Positions 34,021 through 46,299 of a DNA stretch of 64,000 bases are shown here, piece after piece (position 1 is the stretch's first letter; the number at the start of each line of letters is the position of its first letter). The translations under genes and the position numbers were made by a program. Where the stretch lies: assembly GCF_002099425.1 (NCBI RefSeq), contig NW_018343991.1, forward strand, positions 13,583,001 to 13,647,000. Direction: 5' to 3'. The DNA comes from Phascolarctos cinereus (taxonomy: Eukaryota > Chordata > Mammalia > Diprotodontia > Phascolarctidae). Under the pieces are notes generated by a model that saw only the letters and a program-made list of their open reading frames with translations, was not told the origin of the DNA and made no database searches.

Positions 34021-34227
34021 GTCTGAAGCTTAGGACAGTGCCTCCCCACCCCCAGGTGAACACAGCCCAACTTTAACATAAAGATCAAGAAATAGGCAGA
34101 AAAATGAGCATACAACAAAATAAAATTTGACCTTAAAAAGCTACTTCGGTGTCTGGGAAGACCAAGACATAAACTCAGAAGAAGACAACAATTTGAACAC
34201 AGCTTTTTTTTTTTTTAAAGCCTCAAA

Positions 34228-34400
34228 GAGGGGCAGCTAGGTGGTGCAGTGGATAAAGCACCAACCCTGAAGTCAGCAGGACTCGAGTTCAAATCTGGCC
34301 TCAGACCAAACACTTGACACTTACTAGCTGTGTGACCCTGAGCAAGTCACTTAACCCCAATTGCCTAAAAATAAAAAATAAAATAAAATAAAAAACAAAG
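34228..34400 (+). mobile_element. WALLSI-like CORE-SINE
   Basis: Complete copy with head, CORE, 'aaccccaattgcc' end and an (AAATA)n-type tail. Inserted in the same L1. Confidence 0.96.
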
Positions 34401-35630
34401 CCTCAAAGAAAAATGATAATTCGACGCAAGCCCAACAAGAATTCCTGGAAGCATTCTAGAAAGAGATAAGAGGGGGACAAGAAAAATGGGAGAAGAAATG
34501 AGGAAAATGCAAGAAAAATATGAAAGAAAAATAAACAGAGGCACAAAAAATACTGAAGAAATGAACACCTTAAAAAGCACACTAGGCCAAATGAAAAAGG
34601 GGGTACAAAAATTAACTGAAGAAAATAATTCCTTAAAAATTAGAATTGGGAAAGTGGATGCTAATGACTCAATGAGACTTCAAGGAACAATAAAACCAAG
34701 CCAAAAGAATGGGGGAAAAAATAGAAGAAAATATGAAATATCTTATTGGAAAAACAACTGACCTGGAAAATAGATCAAGGAGAGATAATTTAAGAATTAT
34801 TGTATTACCTGAAAACTATGATCAAAGAAAGAGCCTAGACATCATATTTCAAGAAATTTTCAAGGAAAACTGCCTCAATGTCTTAGATCTAGAGGGTAAA
34901 GTAGAAACTGAAAGAATCCATTGAAAGACATCTCAAAATGAAGACTCCAAGAAATATTATAGCCAAATTCCAGAGCTCCCAAATCAAAGAGAAACCACTT
35001 CAAACAGCTAGAGAGAAACAATTCAAATATCATGGTGCCACAGACAGGATCATACAAGATTTAGCAGCTTCCATGTGAAAGGGCTTGGAATATGATGTTC
35101 AGGAAGGCCTTTGCTAGGATTATAACCAAGAATAACCTACTCAGAAAAACTGTGTATAATCCTTCGGGGGGGGGGAATGAATATTGAATGAAATAGAGGA
35201 GTTTCAAGCATTCATGATGAAAAGACCAGAGCTGAACAGAAAATTTGACATTCAAATACAAGACTCAAAAAAAAGTATAAAAAGGTAAACATGAAAAAGT
35301 AATAAAGGTCTCAATAAAGTTAAACTGTTTACACCCCTATATGGGAAGATGGAACATGTAATTCCTAAGAACTTCATCATTATTAGGGCAGTTAAAAGGA
35401 GTTTACATAGAGGGCATGGATATGAGTCAATTATGTTGGAATGATCTCCCCCTAAAAATTAAGGGGTGAGAAAGAGGGATGCACTGAGGGGAGGAAAGGA
35501 GAGGAGGAATCGGGAAAATTTTCTTACATAAAAGAAGTGAGCAAGGAAGAGCTTTTACAGTGGAGGGGAAAATGAAGGCAAGCAATGCTTGAACCTCATT
35601 CTCATTGGAATTGGTTCAAAGAGGGAAGAA

Positions 35631-35656
35631 TACACACACACACACACACACACACT
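35631..35656. repeat. (CA)n microsatellite
   Basis: About 12 CA units inside the L1 derivative. Confidence 0.95.
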
Positions 35657-36643
35657 CAGTGGGTACAGAAATGTAATTAACCCAATAGGAAAATAGGAGT
35701 AGAAAGGGATAAGAGAAAGGGGAGGGGGAATGATAAATGGGAGGACAGATTAAAGGAGGCAGTGGTTAGAAGCAAATAGAACTTTAAGGAATAACAGGAT
35801 GAAAAAAATGAGAAGCAAAAAAACAGAAGAAAAAGGGAGGGAGGGAAAAACAGTTACTAATCATGTGTAAAAATGAATGGGATGAACTCATCCATAAAAG
35901 TGGAAGCAGAGAGCAGGATGGATTAGAAACCAGAATCCAACAATATAGTGGTTACAGAGACACACTTGACATAGAAAGACACACATAGAGTTAAAATAAA
36001 TGGCTAGTGTAGAATCTAATATGCTTCAACTGAACTAAAAAAGGCAGGGGTACCAATCATTATCTCAGACAAAGCAAAAGCAAAAATAGACCTAATTAAA
36101 AGAGATAATTAAGGAAACTACATTTTGAGAAAAGGTATAATAGACAATGAATAACATAAAAAATTTTATAGCAAGTTTCTCTGATAAAAGTCTCATTTCT
36201 CAAATATATACTAAGTATAAAACTGAGTCAAATTTATAAAAATAAGAGCCATTCTCCAATTGATAAATGGTTAAAGGATATAAACAGGCAGTTTTCAGAA
36301 GAAATCAAAACTATCTACAGTCATATGAAAAAATGCTCTAAATCACTACTGATTAGAAAAAGGCAAATTAAAACAACTCTGAAGTATACCACCTCATACC
36401 CATCAGAAATGACAAATGCTGGAGGGGATGAGGGAAAAATAGGTACACTAATGAATTGTTGGTGGAGTAGTGAACTGTTCTAACCATTCTGGAGAACAAT
36501 TTGCAAATAGGCCCAAGGAGCTATAAAACTTTGCATACCCATCACTACTAGGTCTATATCCCAAAGAGACCAATAAAAAATGAGAAGTACCTATATGTAC
36601 TAAAATATTTATAGCAGCTCTTTTGTGGTGGTAAAGAATTGGA

Positions 36644-37680
36644 GCTCTTCCTCCTCCTCCTCTTTCTCCTTCTCCTCCTCTTCCTCACCATCACCACCAT
36701 CATCTTCCTCCTCCTCCTCCTCATGCTCCTAATCCTGCCACTGTTGCTTCTCCCCCCCACTGTTGCTTCTCCCCCCCAACCCCGACTCACTCAGCTGAAG
36801 GAAGGAGTCAAGACTGAAAACGACCACATTAATTTGAAGGTGGCAGGGCAAGATGGTTCAGGTGGTGCAATTTAAGATTAAGAGGCACACACCACTTAAT
36901 AAACTAATGAAAGCGTATTGTGAGTGACAGGGTTTGTCAGTGAGGCAGATCAGATTCCAGTTTGATGGGCAACCAATCAATGAAACAGACACACCTGCAC
37001 AGTTGGAAATGGAGGATGAAGATGCAATTGATGTATTCCAGCAGCAGACAGGAGGCGCTTACTATAAAGAGAACCTGCAACTCCACTCCAGAACTGTGCT
37101 CCCAAGGAAAACAATCCATTCATAATTAGAAAACCAAGATTTGGTTCATCCACTTCCTGACTACTGCAGTATAGTTTTCTCTCTTCTTTGATTCCCTTCC
37201 CCCATTCTTTTATTGTACATAAAGTAACAGATGTATGTGCACAGGCATAAGGCATATTTTTTAAACTAAATGGCCAATGGTATGTTTTGATCAACATCAA
37301 ATGGAGATGGGGAAGGGAAAAAACAAACTGGCTCTGTGAAAAATATCCCTTTTCTCCATTAGTGGCATGCTCATTCAACTTTCATCTTTATATTCCAGTA
37401 AGTCATTTTGTTCTCACTGTTTGACAACAACAAAACAAAAAAAACACAAAAAAATCCTTGCATACCTTCTTTGATTGGGTAATTTCAATATTTTTCTTTT
37501 ATCATTGTAAAACCAAGGACAATTTTATAACTTTTTTGTGTGTAGCTTGTTACATGTAGGGCAATCTCTGTCTCTCAGTAGGAATAAATTACTATAAAGA
37601 AATTGATTCTAGATAGTTTTCCCTTCAAGTCAAACATCTTGTTGTTTAAATAAACTTCCTGTTTAAAATTAAAAAAAAAA
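36644..37680 (+). pseudogene. SUMO2: Processed SUMO2 pseudogene
   Basis: Intronless copy of SUMO2, the ubiquitin-like modifier. Residues KEGVKTENDHINLKVAGQDGS (36798-36855) are intact. A 1-base insertion then shifts the frame, and the rest is recovered in another frame ([41 protein letters not shown]). Arg-50 has become a stop (tga near 36927), the start codon is not recognisable, and the normal stop after GGVY is changed to Tyr (37063-37065), adding a short tail. The ~600-bp 3' UTR follows with AATAAA at 37649 and a poly-A run to 37680. Flanking direct repeats aaagaattgga / aaagaatggga (36633 and 37678) indicate L1-mediated insertion. The 5' part holds a (CCT)n-rich tract (36646-36725). SUMO2 is preferred over SUMO3 because the 3' end reads GGAY and the UTR looks SUMO2-like. 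Confidence 0.95.
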
Positions 37681-38190
37681 GAATGGGAAATCAGGGGGAT
37701 GTTCATTAATTGGAGAATGGCTGAACAAGTTGTGGCATATGATTGTGATGGAGTACTATTGTTCTATGTGAAATGATGAGCAGGATGTTTTCAGGAAAAT
37801 GTAGAAAGACATACGTGAACTGATGCAAAGTAAAATGAGCAGAACTAGGAGATCATTGTATACAGTGATGGCAATGTTGTGAACGATCTGTCTACTCTGA
37901 TCGATACAATGACCTAAGACAATTCCAAAGGACTCATGATGAAAAAATGCTATCCATCTCCAGAGAGAGAACTGATGAACTCTGAGAATAAACTGAAGGA
38001 TAAGTTTCTTGCTTTAAAAAAATGTGGCTAATGGAAATACATTCTACATGATTTCATGTATATAATTGATATGATTGTTTGCCTTCTCAGTGTATCAGGA
38101 GAGGGGTGGGAAGGAGGGAGAGAATTTGGAATTCAAAATTTAAAAAGAAAAGAATGTTTAAAAATAAATAAAAATATATTTAAAAAAAGA

Positions 38191-38509
38191 AGATGAGACA
38201 GGTACAAAATGCCATTTGGAATCAGAGGAAGGAATAATGATTTCTAACCATGTGGGATCAGAGAAAGCTTCATAGAAGAGGCATTTTAATCAGGCCATGA
38301 AGAATGGAAGGGCTTTCAAAAGGGTAAATCCCAGGTTACCTGATGTCTAGACCAATCCTCTTTTCACCAGGCCAGGAGAAATCAGGTAACTGGCAGCATT
38401 CTCTCAACCCCCTCAGCCAATCCAAATTCTCCCATCCTCCTCTGAGCCAGCCTAACGGACTTCAAAAGAAATGCCTTTCTTGAAAACAGCCAATTTTCAG
38501 GAAAAACAG
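38191..38509. other. Unassigned, possible antisense LINE scrap
   Basis: 38240-38330 has the look of an antisense L3/L2 segment ('tcaggccatgaagaatggaagg'). The pair 'ggttacctgat ... atcaggtaac' around 38335-38390 is a short inverted repeat. Otherwise unassigned. Confidence 0.35.
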
Positions 38510-38680
38510 CTGTCAGACTCAGCCATTCTCTTACAGATGAAGCAAGACAAATTCTATCAGGACGGAGTCATAGACACTCCTGGACACCTAATTATACGGT
38601 CTGGACCGAGGATCAGAAGCAGAGGAAATAGAAATATGGATAAACAAGTGTACAAGTGGCAGAATGACCAAGGAATCATT
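38510..38680. repeat. 171-bp segment duplicated at 32.5 kb, copy 2
   Basis: Homologous to 32490-32659. Here it lies in longer unique sequence with an open plus frame (38471-38749). Flanks on both sides differ from copy 1. Confidence 0.9.
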
Positions 38681-38930
38681 GTCATCCCCAGAACCTGTCA
38701 TCTCTGCTCTACTCCCCAGGCAAGACATACCATTTTGCACCACAAATAAGATCAACTTCAATATAAATGATTTCCACTCAGTCCAGTGTTGGTCCAAGCA
38801 ATACGATAACCAGCTCATCACACCCAGGACCACCCTGATGTTCCTCAAGTTAGAAAGTGCTATTAGAGATGAAGGGAAGCTCTGGCCAGAGACACAGCCC
38901 TGGAAAAAGAGAAGACAGGCACGCTTAGTC
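38681..38930. other. Unique sequence, no gene shown
   Basis: Open short frames on both strands but no start context, splice pair or family match. Confidence 0.3.
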
Positions 38931-39080
38931 ACTGCCTCCAGTGAAACCCTAGGAGTCAAGAGGCTCGGATTCCGATCCTGGGGTTATCAATAAATCACTG
39001 GGCAAGTGTAACATTGGGCAAGCCACTGCATCACCCTGCAACTTGGCTTCCTCATCTTTTGGACCAAGATGGCTGCTAAG
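38931..39080 (+). mobile_element. MIR, sense, diverged
   Basis: 'gagtcaagaggctcggattcc', 'gggcaagccactgcatcacc' and 'ttcctcatcttttggaccaagatgg'. Confidence 0.6.
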
Positions 39081-39164
39081 TTCCTTTCCAGCTCCTTTTT
39101 GTTTGTTTTGTTGGTTTGATTATTGCCTTTTTAAAATATCAATTTATGTTCAAATATATCACTT

Positions 39165-39410
39165 TGCTGTTCAGTCATTTCAGTTATATTTGACTCTTTA
39201 GGGTCCCCATTTGGGGTTTTCTTGGCAAACATATTGGAGTGATTTGCCATTTCCTTCTCCAACTCATTTCACAGGTTGAGGAAATTGAGGAGTGACTTGC
39301 CCAGGGTCACACAGCTTTAAGTGTCTGAGGCCAGATTTGAACTCAGGAAGATGAGGTTTCCTGACTCCAGGCTTAGCACTCTACCCATTGCATCACCTAG
39401 CTTCCTATCA
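39165..39410 (-). mobile_element. MAR1-like CORE-SINE, antisense
   Basis: 'ttgctgttcagtcatttcagttat' to 'gcatcacctagcttcc'; complete reverse copy. Confidence 0.92.
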
Positions 39411-39539
39411 CTACTTTCCTTTATAACAAAGATTAAAAAAGAAGAAAAAAATTCAGCAAGACAAAGAACACACAGACCAAATCTGACAGCATATGTGGCA
39501 TTCCACACTCAGAGTCCCTGCTTATGAGTGTGGATTAAG

Positions 39540-39795
39540 GGTTAGGTAGCTAGGTGACTCAGTGGAGAGAGTGCTGGGTCTGGAGGCAGGAAGAACCATC
39601 TTTCTGAGTCCAAATCTGGTCTCAGACACTTAGTAGTTGTGTGACCCTGGGCAAATCACTTAACCTCTATCTACCTCAATGTGTTTAACTGTAAAATGGG
39701 GATAATAATAACATCTACTTCCCAGGGAGTTGTTATGAGGGTCAAATGAGATAATATTTAGAAAATGCCTGGCATATAGTAGATGTTTAATTAAT
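39540..39795 (+). mobile_element. CORE-SINE with MIR-like tail
   Basis: 'taggtagctaggtgactcagtgg' head, CORE, then 'ataatatttagaaaatgcctggcatatagtag', a Ther-1-like tail. Confidence 0.88.
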
Positions 39796-39839
39796 ATGTT
39801 TCCTTCCCTCCCTCTGCAAGGACAGAGGTACTTTTTCTT

Positions 39840-40330
39840 AACTTTTCCTTGGGAAAATTTTCTCATTATAACTATGAGGTATTCCATGAAATTTTAGCAT
39901 ATTTTCTCTTTACATTGTTGTAGTCATTGTATATATTGTTTTCCTGGTTCTGCTTAATTCACTCATCAGTTCATATAAGTCTTCCTATGTTTCTCTGAAT
40001 TCCTCATATACATTATTTCTTATGGTAGAGGAACATTCATGTTCCACAATTTGTTTAATCTTCTCTTAATCCATAGGCACCTACTTTGTTTACAATTCTT
40101 TGAGTACCACAGAAAGTTCTGCAATTATTACTTTGATGTACATGGGAGTTTTCTTTTTGACTTTGATCTTCTTTGGCTTAGCAGTGGGATTTCTGGGTCA
40201 AAATGTGTTGGCATTTCAGCCACTTTGCTTTTTATTCATTTTTATTAATAGTTTTCATTTTTCCAACATCCATTTCACCATATATCCCTTCCCCATACAC
40301 CCAAAGAGTCATCCCTTATAATGAATAATA
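39840..40330 (-). mobile_element. L1 3' end, antisense
   Basis: 'ttgttttcctggttctgcttaattcactc', 'ttcatataagtcttcctatgtttctctg' and 'cagtgggatttctgggtcaaaatg' are in antisense L1 order. Confidence 0.85.
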
Positions 40331-40339
40331 GAAGAATGA

Positions 40340-40480
40340 AAAAAAAAGCATTAAACACCTACAATGTGTTGGGCTCTGGAGACAGAAAATCACATAGTAA
40401 GACAGTTCTTACCCTCAAGTTGTTTGCATTCTAATATGAAGAGGTAACACACATAGAAAAGTGGTGAGTTTTTGTCTGAG
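40340..40480 (-). mobile_element. L2 3' end, antisense
   Basis: 'taaacacctacaatgtgttgggc' and 'taccctcaagttgtttgcattctaat'. Confidence 0.7.
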
Positions 40481-41234
40481 TTGTCACAGGAATGGTGAGA
40501 GGAGTTACAGTGCAGTCCTTCGGTATGGCCTTTCCAGAGACAATACCAGTATTGATTTGATTACTGTTCCTGGACCAAGAGAGGAAAGGAGAGGAGGGGA
40601 AGTAAGGTGTATAGAGAGCTGTCCAAGGTATTATGGCTAAAGCCAGTCAGACATACTCCTTTAGGCAAATTTGCACTTGATTGGCCAATCAAGCTTATCC
40701 CTGGTGCAGAGTTTCAAACTGAGTGAATCAACTCACCCAGACAGGTAGGCATGGTCTCTGGTCCAGATGGGGCTATTTCAGGTGGGGGTTGGGGTAGCAG
40801 CTAGAGCATATAGGAAGGGATCCCAAGATGTCCATTTCCCTCTCTGTCATTTATGGAGCAAAGCAAGTTTGCAGCATAGCTCAACCATATTTTATATATC
40901 TGTGCCTGTGACTGCAATAAGACTTATGGGAAATATGACTGATTTCTCCAAATATTGTTGTATTGTTGTTGTTATCATCATCCTTTCAAATATTTGAAGG
41001 CTAGTGGAAGTGGGATTAGAGCTATCTGTATAGCACCAAAAGGAAGAATGAGAGCCAATGTGTGGATGTTACAGAGGGGAACTTAGAGTTCAGCAAAACT
41101 AATCAACACATCAATCAAATCTGACAGTAAATGCAATGTTACATGACCACTGTGTCCTCTCCCATCCCCTCTGCCCCCTGCAAAGAAGGAGAGGAGGTGC
41201 AATCCTACCTCCCTTTAATGGGGTCAAACTTGGG
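40481..41234. other. No feature recognised
   Basis: About 750 bp of repeat-poor DNA with no credible gene. Confidence 0.35.
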
Positions 41235-42595
41235 CAGTAGAATTACATAGCATTCAGTTTCAATTTTTGCTATTGTGGTTATGTATACATTGCTGTAGTC
41301 ATGGTGTATATTTTTCCCTTGTTCTGTTTACTTCCCTCTGGATTATTTCACACGTCTTCCCATGGTTTCCTGTAGATATTCATCATTTCTTATGGTGCAT
41401 TAATATTCCATCACATTCATGTAACACAATTTGCTTAGCCATTACCCAATTTATGGGCATCTGGTTTTTCCCCAGTTCTTTGCTACTGCAAAAATTACTG
41501 CTAGAAATATTTTGCTGTATGTTGGACCTTTTTTTTAATCTTTGACCTCCTTACGGTGTATGTCCATAGTAGGACCTACATGTCAAAGGGTATGAACACT
41601 TTAGTCATTTTTTTCTAAGTATAATTCCAAATTGCTTTCCATTTGCTCTCAAACATTGGCTATTCTCATCTTTCATCATCTTTGACAATTTGCTGGTTGT
41701 GATGTGAAACCTAAGAGTTGTTTTGTTTTGCATTTCTCTTTTTATTAGTGACTTAGAGCAAACTTTCATATGATTGCTAATGGTTTGCAATTCTTCTTTT
41801 AAGAACCACTTGTTCATATCCTTTGTACAATTATCCACTGGGGAGTGCCTCTTGCTCTTAGGTATTTATGTTAATTCCCTACAAATCTTGGACTGGAAGC
41901 CCTTATCAGAGATATCTGATGCAATGTTTCTCTCATCATTTTAGTTGTAATGATTTTGCTCATGTAAAAGCTTTTTAATTTCATGTACCTGAAATTATCT
42001 ATTTGTCTTTTGATGTCTTCTGTATCGTTTGTTTGGTTAAGAATTTTCCCCCGAGCTATAATTGTAAAAGATACCTACGTTGCTTTACTTACAATTTTTT
42101 TTTAATGGTGTAACGTTTTATATTTAAGTTTCCATTTGGAACTTATTCTGGTATAGGATGGATGATGCTGGTCTAAACCTATTTTCCCCCCAAACTGCTT
42201 TCTAGTCTTTTTGGCAATTTTTGTTGAATAGAGAATCCTTCTCAAAGTAGTTTTTCTTCTCAGGTTTATCAAACACTACATTAATGAGTTCAGTCTTTTT
42301 TAAAAATCTTATTTATCTAGTATGTTCTACTGCTTTCTTTTTTACTTTTGATCAGTATCAGATAGCTGCGACGGTTAATGCTTTAAAATATGATTTGAGG
42401 TCAGGAAGTGTTATTGTTCCCCCTTAATTCCTACTTTTTTCACTCTTTCCTTTAAGATTCTAGAATATGTGGGCCTCCAAATGAATATTATTATTTTGTT
42501 TGAGTCTACAAAGTAAGCGCCTTCAGAAACGTTTTTGGTCATGGCCAATGTGGGAATTTTTTTCCAATGGAGGCATGTTGAAGGGAGATGGGTAA

Positions 42596-42687
42596 GGATA
42601 GGATGGAAAGAAGGAAGGAAGAAAAGGAAGGAGGAAGGAAAGGAAGAAGGAAGGAAGGAAACAAGGAAGGAAGGAAGGAAGGAAGAA
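42596..42687. repeat. (GGAA)n microsatellite, impure
   Basis: GGAA/GAAG-type repeats with several interruptions, in the antisense L1. Confidence 0.93.
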
Positions 42688-43339
42688 TAAAAGTCATTGA
42701 AGCATTTTTTTAATGCACCAAAGAGAACAGAAGGAAGGTCAGAGAGAATCACAGACAGGCAATACAGCTTTGAAATTATCATTTATATTTAAATTTAAGT
42801 GTAAAATACATACTTTAAAAGAGAAACAAGCTGTAAATAATAAATCAAAATTTCAGACACGATCTTCCTTGTCTATTCTAATATAACTATGGATATACTT
42901 ATTTCTTTGGTACTTAAGTTCAGATTTTTAAAAAATTAAAAAACAAACTATTGACAGTTTAATTAGTAAAATCTATAAATCAATTTGGATGGTATCCTCA
43001 TTTTTATTACATTGCTTCAGTCCAACCAATTATCTGCCATTATTTTTCTTAATAATGTTTTGTAATTGTATTTATATATGTTTAGAGCATCTTGGCAGTT
43101 TGACTTTGGGATATTTTATGGATTTTTATAGTTATTTTCAATGGGATTTCTTTTTCTATTCTTTCATCCTGGTTTTTGCTATTATCATATAGAAATATGG
43201 ATGCTTTTTGTAGATTTGTTTGATGTATTTCATCTCCTACTATTTTACTGAAGTTATTGTCTCAATTAGTTTCATTGCTTATTCTCTGGGGTTTTCTAAG
43301 TAAACTATCATGGTGTATGTGATCCAGTTACATTGGCCT

Positions 43340-43700
43340 CCCTGCTGTTGTTTGAACAAGACACTCCATCTCCCAACTCGGCATTTTCACTGGCTTTCCC
43401 CATGACTGGGATGTTCTTCCTCTTAACTCTGCCTTCTGACTCTTCTGGCTTCCTTCAAGACTCAGCTAAAATTACACCTTCTGCAAGAAGCCTTTCCCAC
43501 TCCTTTGTGCCCTCCCTCTGAGATTCCATCAATCTTGCACATATCTTATAAGTACCTAATTATTAATATATTGTCTCCCTTACTTAAACATGAACTCCTT
43601 GAGGGCAGGAACTGTTTTTGCCTTTCTTTGTATCCCTGGTGCCTGGTATAGGGCCTGTCACATAGTAAGCACTTAATAAATGCTTATTGTTAACTGATTT
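43340..43700 (+). mobile_element. L2 3' end, sense
   Basis: 'ggcattttcactggctttcccc', 'gcttccttcaagactcagctaaaattac', 'ctgcaagaagcctttcc' and 'cctgtcacatagtaagcacttaataaatg'. Confidence 0.95.
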
Positions 43701-44344
43701 TTTGCATAGTAAATAATGTCATTCCTTCTTAGGATGAAATCTTAGCCAATGTTTATGCCTTTAATTCCTTTCTCTTGTGTTTATTGCTATTGTTAGCATT
43801 TTTAGCAGTATGTCAAATAATGTGAGAGGACATCTTTGGTTTATTTCTGTCTCTACACATTGCAAATCTTAACACATTTTGGTTTGGGGTATACATGTTT
43901 TATAATGTTAACATTGCCCTCCAATGTCTAGGTCTTTTAAGTAGAAATGAGTGTTATATTTTGTCAAAGGCCTTTTCTGCATCTATTGATATAATCACAT
44001 GGTTTGAGTTGGTTTTGTTTTTTAATGATTATGTTGTTTTCTTAATGTTGGACCATTCTTGAATTGTTGGTGTTACTCCAACTTGGTCACAATGGATAAT
44101 TTTTTTCTATGAATTTATTTTTTAAATTTACATTAATATTCATTAGGGATATTTGTCTATAGTTTTCTTTCTTTACTTGGCCCTTCTATAGTTTATGCAT
44201 TAGGACCATTTTTGTCTATTAAAAAGAGTTTGGTAGTGTTCCTATGCGGTTTGTACAACTTTGTTTTTTGCAATTCTCTTTAAAACATCTTGATTCTGCT
44301 AGCACATAATTGTATACAGTAAGTTTTTATGATTCTTTTTATTT

Positions 44345-44880
44345 CTTGAACAAATAAATGAAAAAAGCATTTATTAAGCTCTATATGGCAAGCACTGAAA
44401 GTACAAATATAAAAGGATAATAGTGCTTGTACTCAAGGGGCCTACATTCTAATAGAGCAGAAAATACACATATAGGAATTATGGCCAGAAAGGGGCACTT
44501 GGGTCCTGAAATTTTCAGGGATATGAGGGGGTGGGGAAGTACATCGGCACACCTCTTCCAGTAATAATGGCAGAGTTGATTTTATCAGGATTCCAAAACT
44601 GAAAAGGGTGGGAGAATTGAGAAAGGATACTCACATGGCATCCAGGTGGTTGGCAAAGTGTTGAACAGAGAGTAGGAAGTGAGATGGAAAAGGGATGGGC
44701 CCTTTCTGAAATAATGGGTTGAAAGAATAAATAAATCATCAATCAGAATAGCAGAGTCTTCAGGGCAGAAATTCTACAGATGAAAGGATTAAAACCTGTA
44801 GGGCATAGTCCTTGGTGTGGACATCAAAGTGTTGATGAGGTTATTGAGAAAATGGCTGTGATTTCATCTTGTTCATTTTT
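44345..44880 (-). mobile_element. L2-like LINE fragment, antisense
   Basis: 'gcatttattaagctctatatggc' and 'gtactcaaggggcctacattctaat' mark an L2 3' end in antisense. The remainder is diverged. Confidence 0.6.
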
Positions 44881-45094
44881 TTATTGGGCAATTTGATTGT
44901 CCTCTTTTAACTTTTTTTTCCTAGAGCATCTAAAGTTTTATCAGTCTTGTTAGTTCATCCCCCCCCCCAAAGAACCAGCTTTTAGTTTCATGACTTTTAT
45001 AGTCTTTTTCTCATTTTATCTCTTTCTCCTCTAGTTTAATTTTTTTCTTCTTTTGTGCTTACCTTGACTTGAATTTGTTGATATGAGCTTTTAA

Positions 45095-45840
45095 AAGTGC
45101 ATATTCAGTCCATTGAGAGACTACTAGGACCTATGTGCAGAACTTTACATTTATCCCTATTAGATTCCATTTTATTCAGCTTTGCCTATTGCCCTAGCTT
45201 GAGATCTTTTTTTGGTTTTAGTCTTGGTTAACATATCCACTATTCCTCCAAGCTTTATGTCACCTGTAAATTTCACAAGCATGTGACTGTCACTTTCATC
45301 CAGGTCACAATAGAGATGTTGAACAATAGAACACTATGGATTTGGTCCCTGGGGAACTCCATTACAGACCTTTTTCCTAGTTGAAATTAATCCATTGCTC
45401 ATTACTCTTTGAGTCCAGTCATTGAACCAGTTTCAAATCCACCTAACTGTACTATCATGTAACCTATCTCTCATCATCTTTCCTATTAGGTTAGCATGAA
45501 ATCTAAGTCTCCTTTCTTCCATTCTACCCATCTGTACAAGCAGGCCTTGATGAAGTAATTCTGGGTCTTAGTTATCACAGTTCCACTTTCTGAATACTCA
45601 TAAACTATTTCCTTAAACTGAATTTTGCCAGTAATACAAGTCGAGCTCACTAGTTCATAATCTATAGACTTCTCTGCTTCCCTCTTTTAAAAAATTGGGA
45701 CATTTTCACCTCTCCATCCTGAGGTATCTCTCTTGTTATTTAAGACCATTCAAATATCACTGAAAGCATCTTAGTGATCACACTTACCAGTTCTTTAGTA
45801 CCTTAAATATAATTCACCCAGAACTGAGGACTTGAACTCA
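45095..45840 (-). mobile_element. CR1/L3-like LINE relic, antisense
   Basis: 'tgaacaatagaacactatggatttggtccctggggaactcc' type text is the antisense of an RT 'GTKS..'/'ND' region typical of CR1-clade copies ('ccctggggaactcc'). 'gtccagtcattgaaccag' and a 'cattttcacctctccatcc' end fit the same family. Very old. Assignment is from memory. Confidence 0.45.
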
Positions 45841-45899
45841 ATGAGGAAAGGTAGGTGCTGCTGCACAGTCTCCTCTTACCCAGAGGAGCACAGCAACTC

Positions 45900-46195
45900 C
45901 ATCCCAACTTAGGGCTTCAAACTTTATTATCTTTGTCATTATCAATAAGATGTTTGAGTACCTACTGTGTGTAGGAGCCCAAAGTGCTATGAAAGGCCAC
46001 TGCCTTCTGGGAGCTTATAATCTAGATGGGAGAGACACATATAAGTAAAAGTCACTAACCATCTCATGTAGTGTGGCCCTAAAGAGACCTATAAGGAGTT
46101 CAGGGAGAAGAAATATTTATTATGGGTGGAGTGTTCCAGGAAGACTCTGGGAGCAAAAAGCCAGGATTTGAACTGAATCTTAAGGGCAGGTGATC
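45900..46195 (-). mobile_element. MIR/L2-type fragment, antisense
   Basis: 'gagtacctactgtgtgtagg' and 'ccttctgggagcttataatctag', then 'ttgaactgaatcttaag'. Confidence 0.6.
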
Positions 46196-46299
46196 ATTAT
46201 ATCTGTGAATGAATGCTTCCTATCATTATCACCAAATGTTCCCAGAGATCTTTACTAGGTAGATACCCGGACAAGTGGAGAAGAGTCAGGAGATAAAGG

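Larger units (their letters stand above)
33300..38190 (+). mobile_element. ORF2-poor L1 derivative (HAL1-like), nested inserts
   Basis: The 5' UTR runs from about 33300 ('aataacgcctcaaattaaattttgg'), with a CAG run and two SINEs in it. ORF1 remains at 34486-34924 in two frames: a coiled-coil-like MRKMQEKYERKINRGTKN part, then ENRSRRDNLRIIVLPENY, the RRM-entry motif of L1 ORF1p. The middle (35.3-36.15 kb) carries only an ORF2/spacer scrap. The 3' end (36.15-36.64 and 37.68-38.19 kb) is split by a processed SUMO2 pseudogene. Most of ORF2 is missing, as in the copy at 10.6 kb. Confidence 0.82.
41235..45090 (-). mobile_element. L1, antisense, ~3 kb of 3' part, with inserts
   Basis: Runs from 3' UTR-like sequence through antisense ORF2: 'tttgttgaatagagaatccttctc', 'ccttttctgcatctattgatataatcacatgg', 'ttgtctatagttttctttctttacttggccc', 'agctttta gtttcatgac'-type segments. 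Interrupted by a GGAA microsatellite, an L2 3' end (43340-43700) and an L2-like antisense piece (44345-44880). The region 42700-43300 is a second, AT-rich L1 part. Frames are decayed. Confidence 0.8.

Noticed and set aside
36934-37125. Functional short SUMO gene
   Set aside because: The frame starts mid-domain after a stop and lacks the native N-terminus and stop codon. Poly-A and target duplication mark a processed pseudogene.
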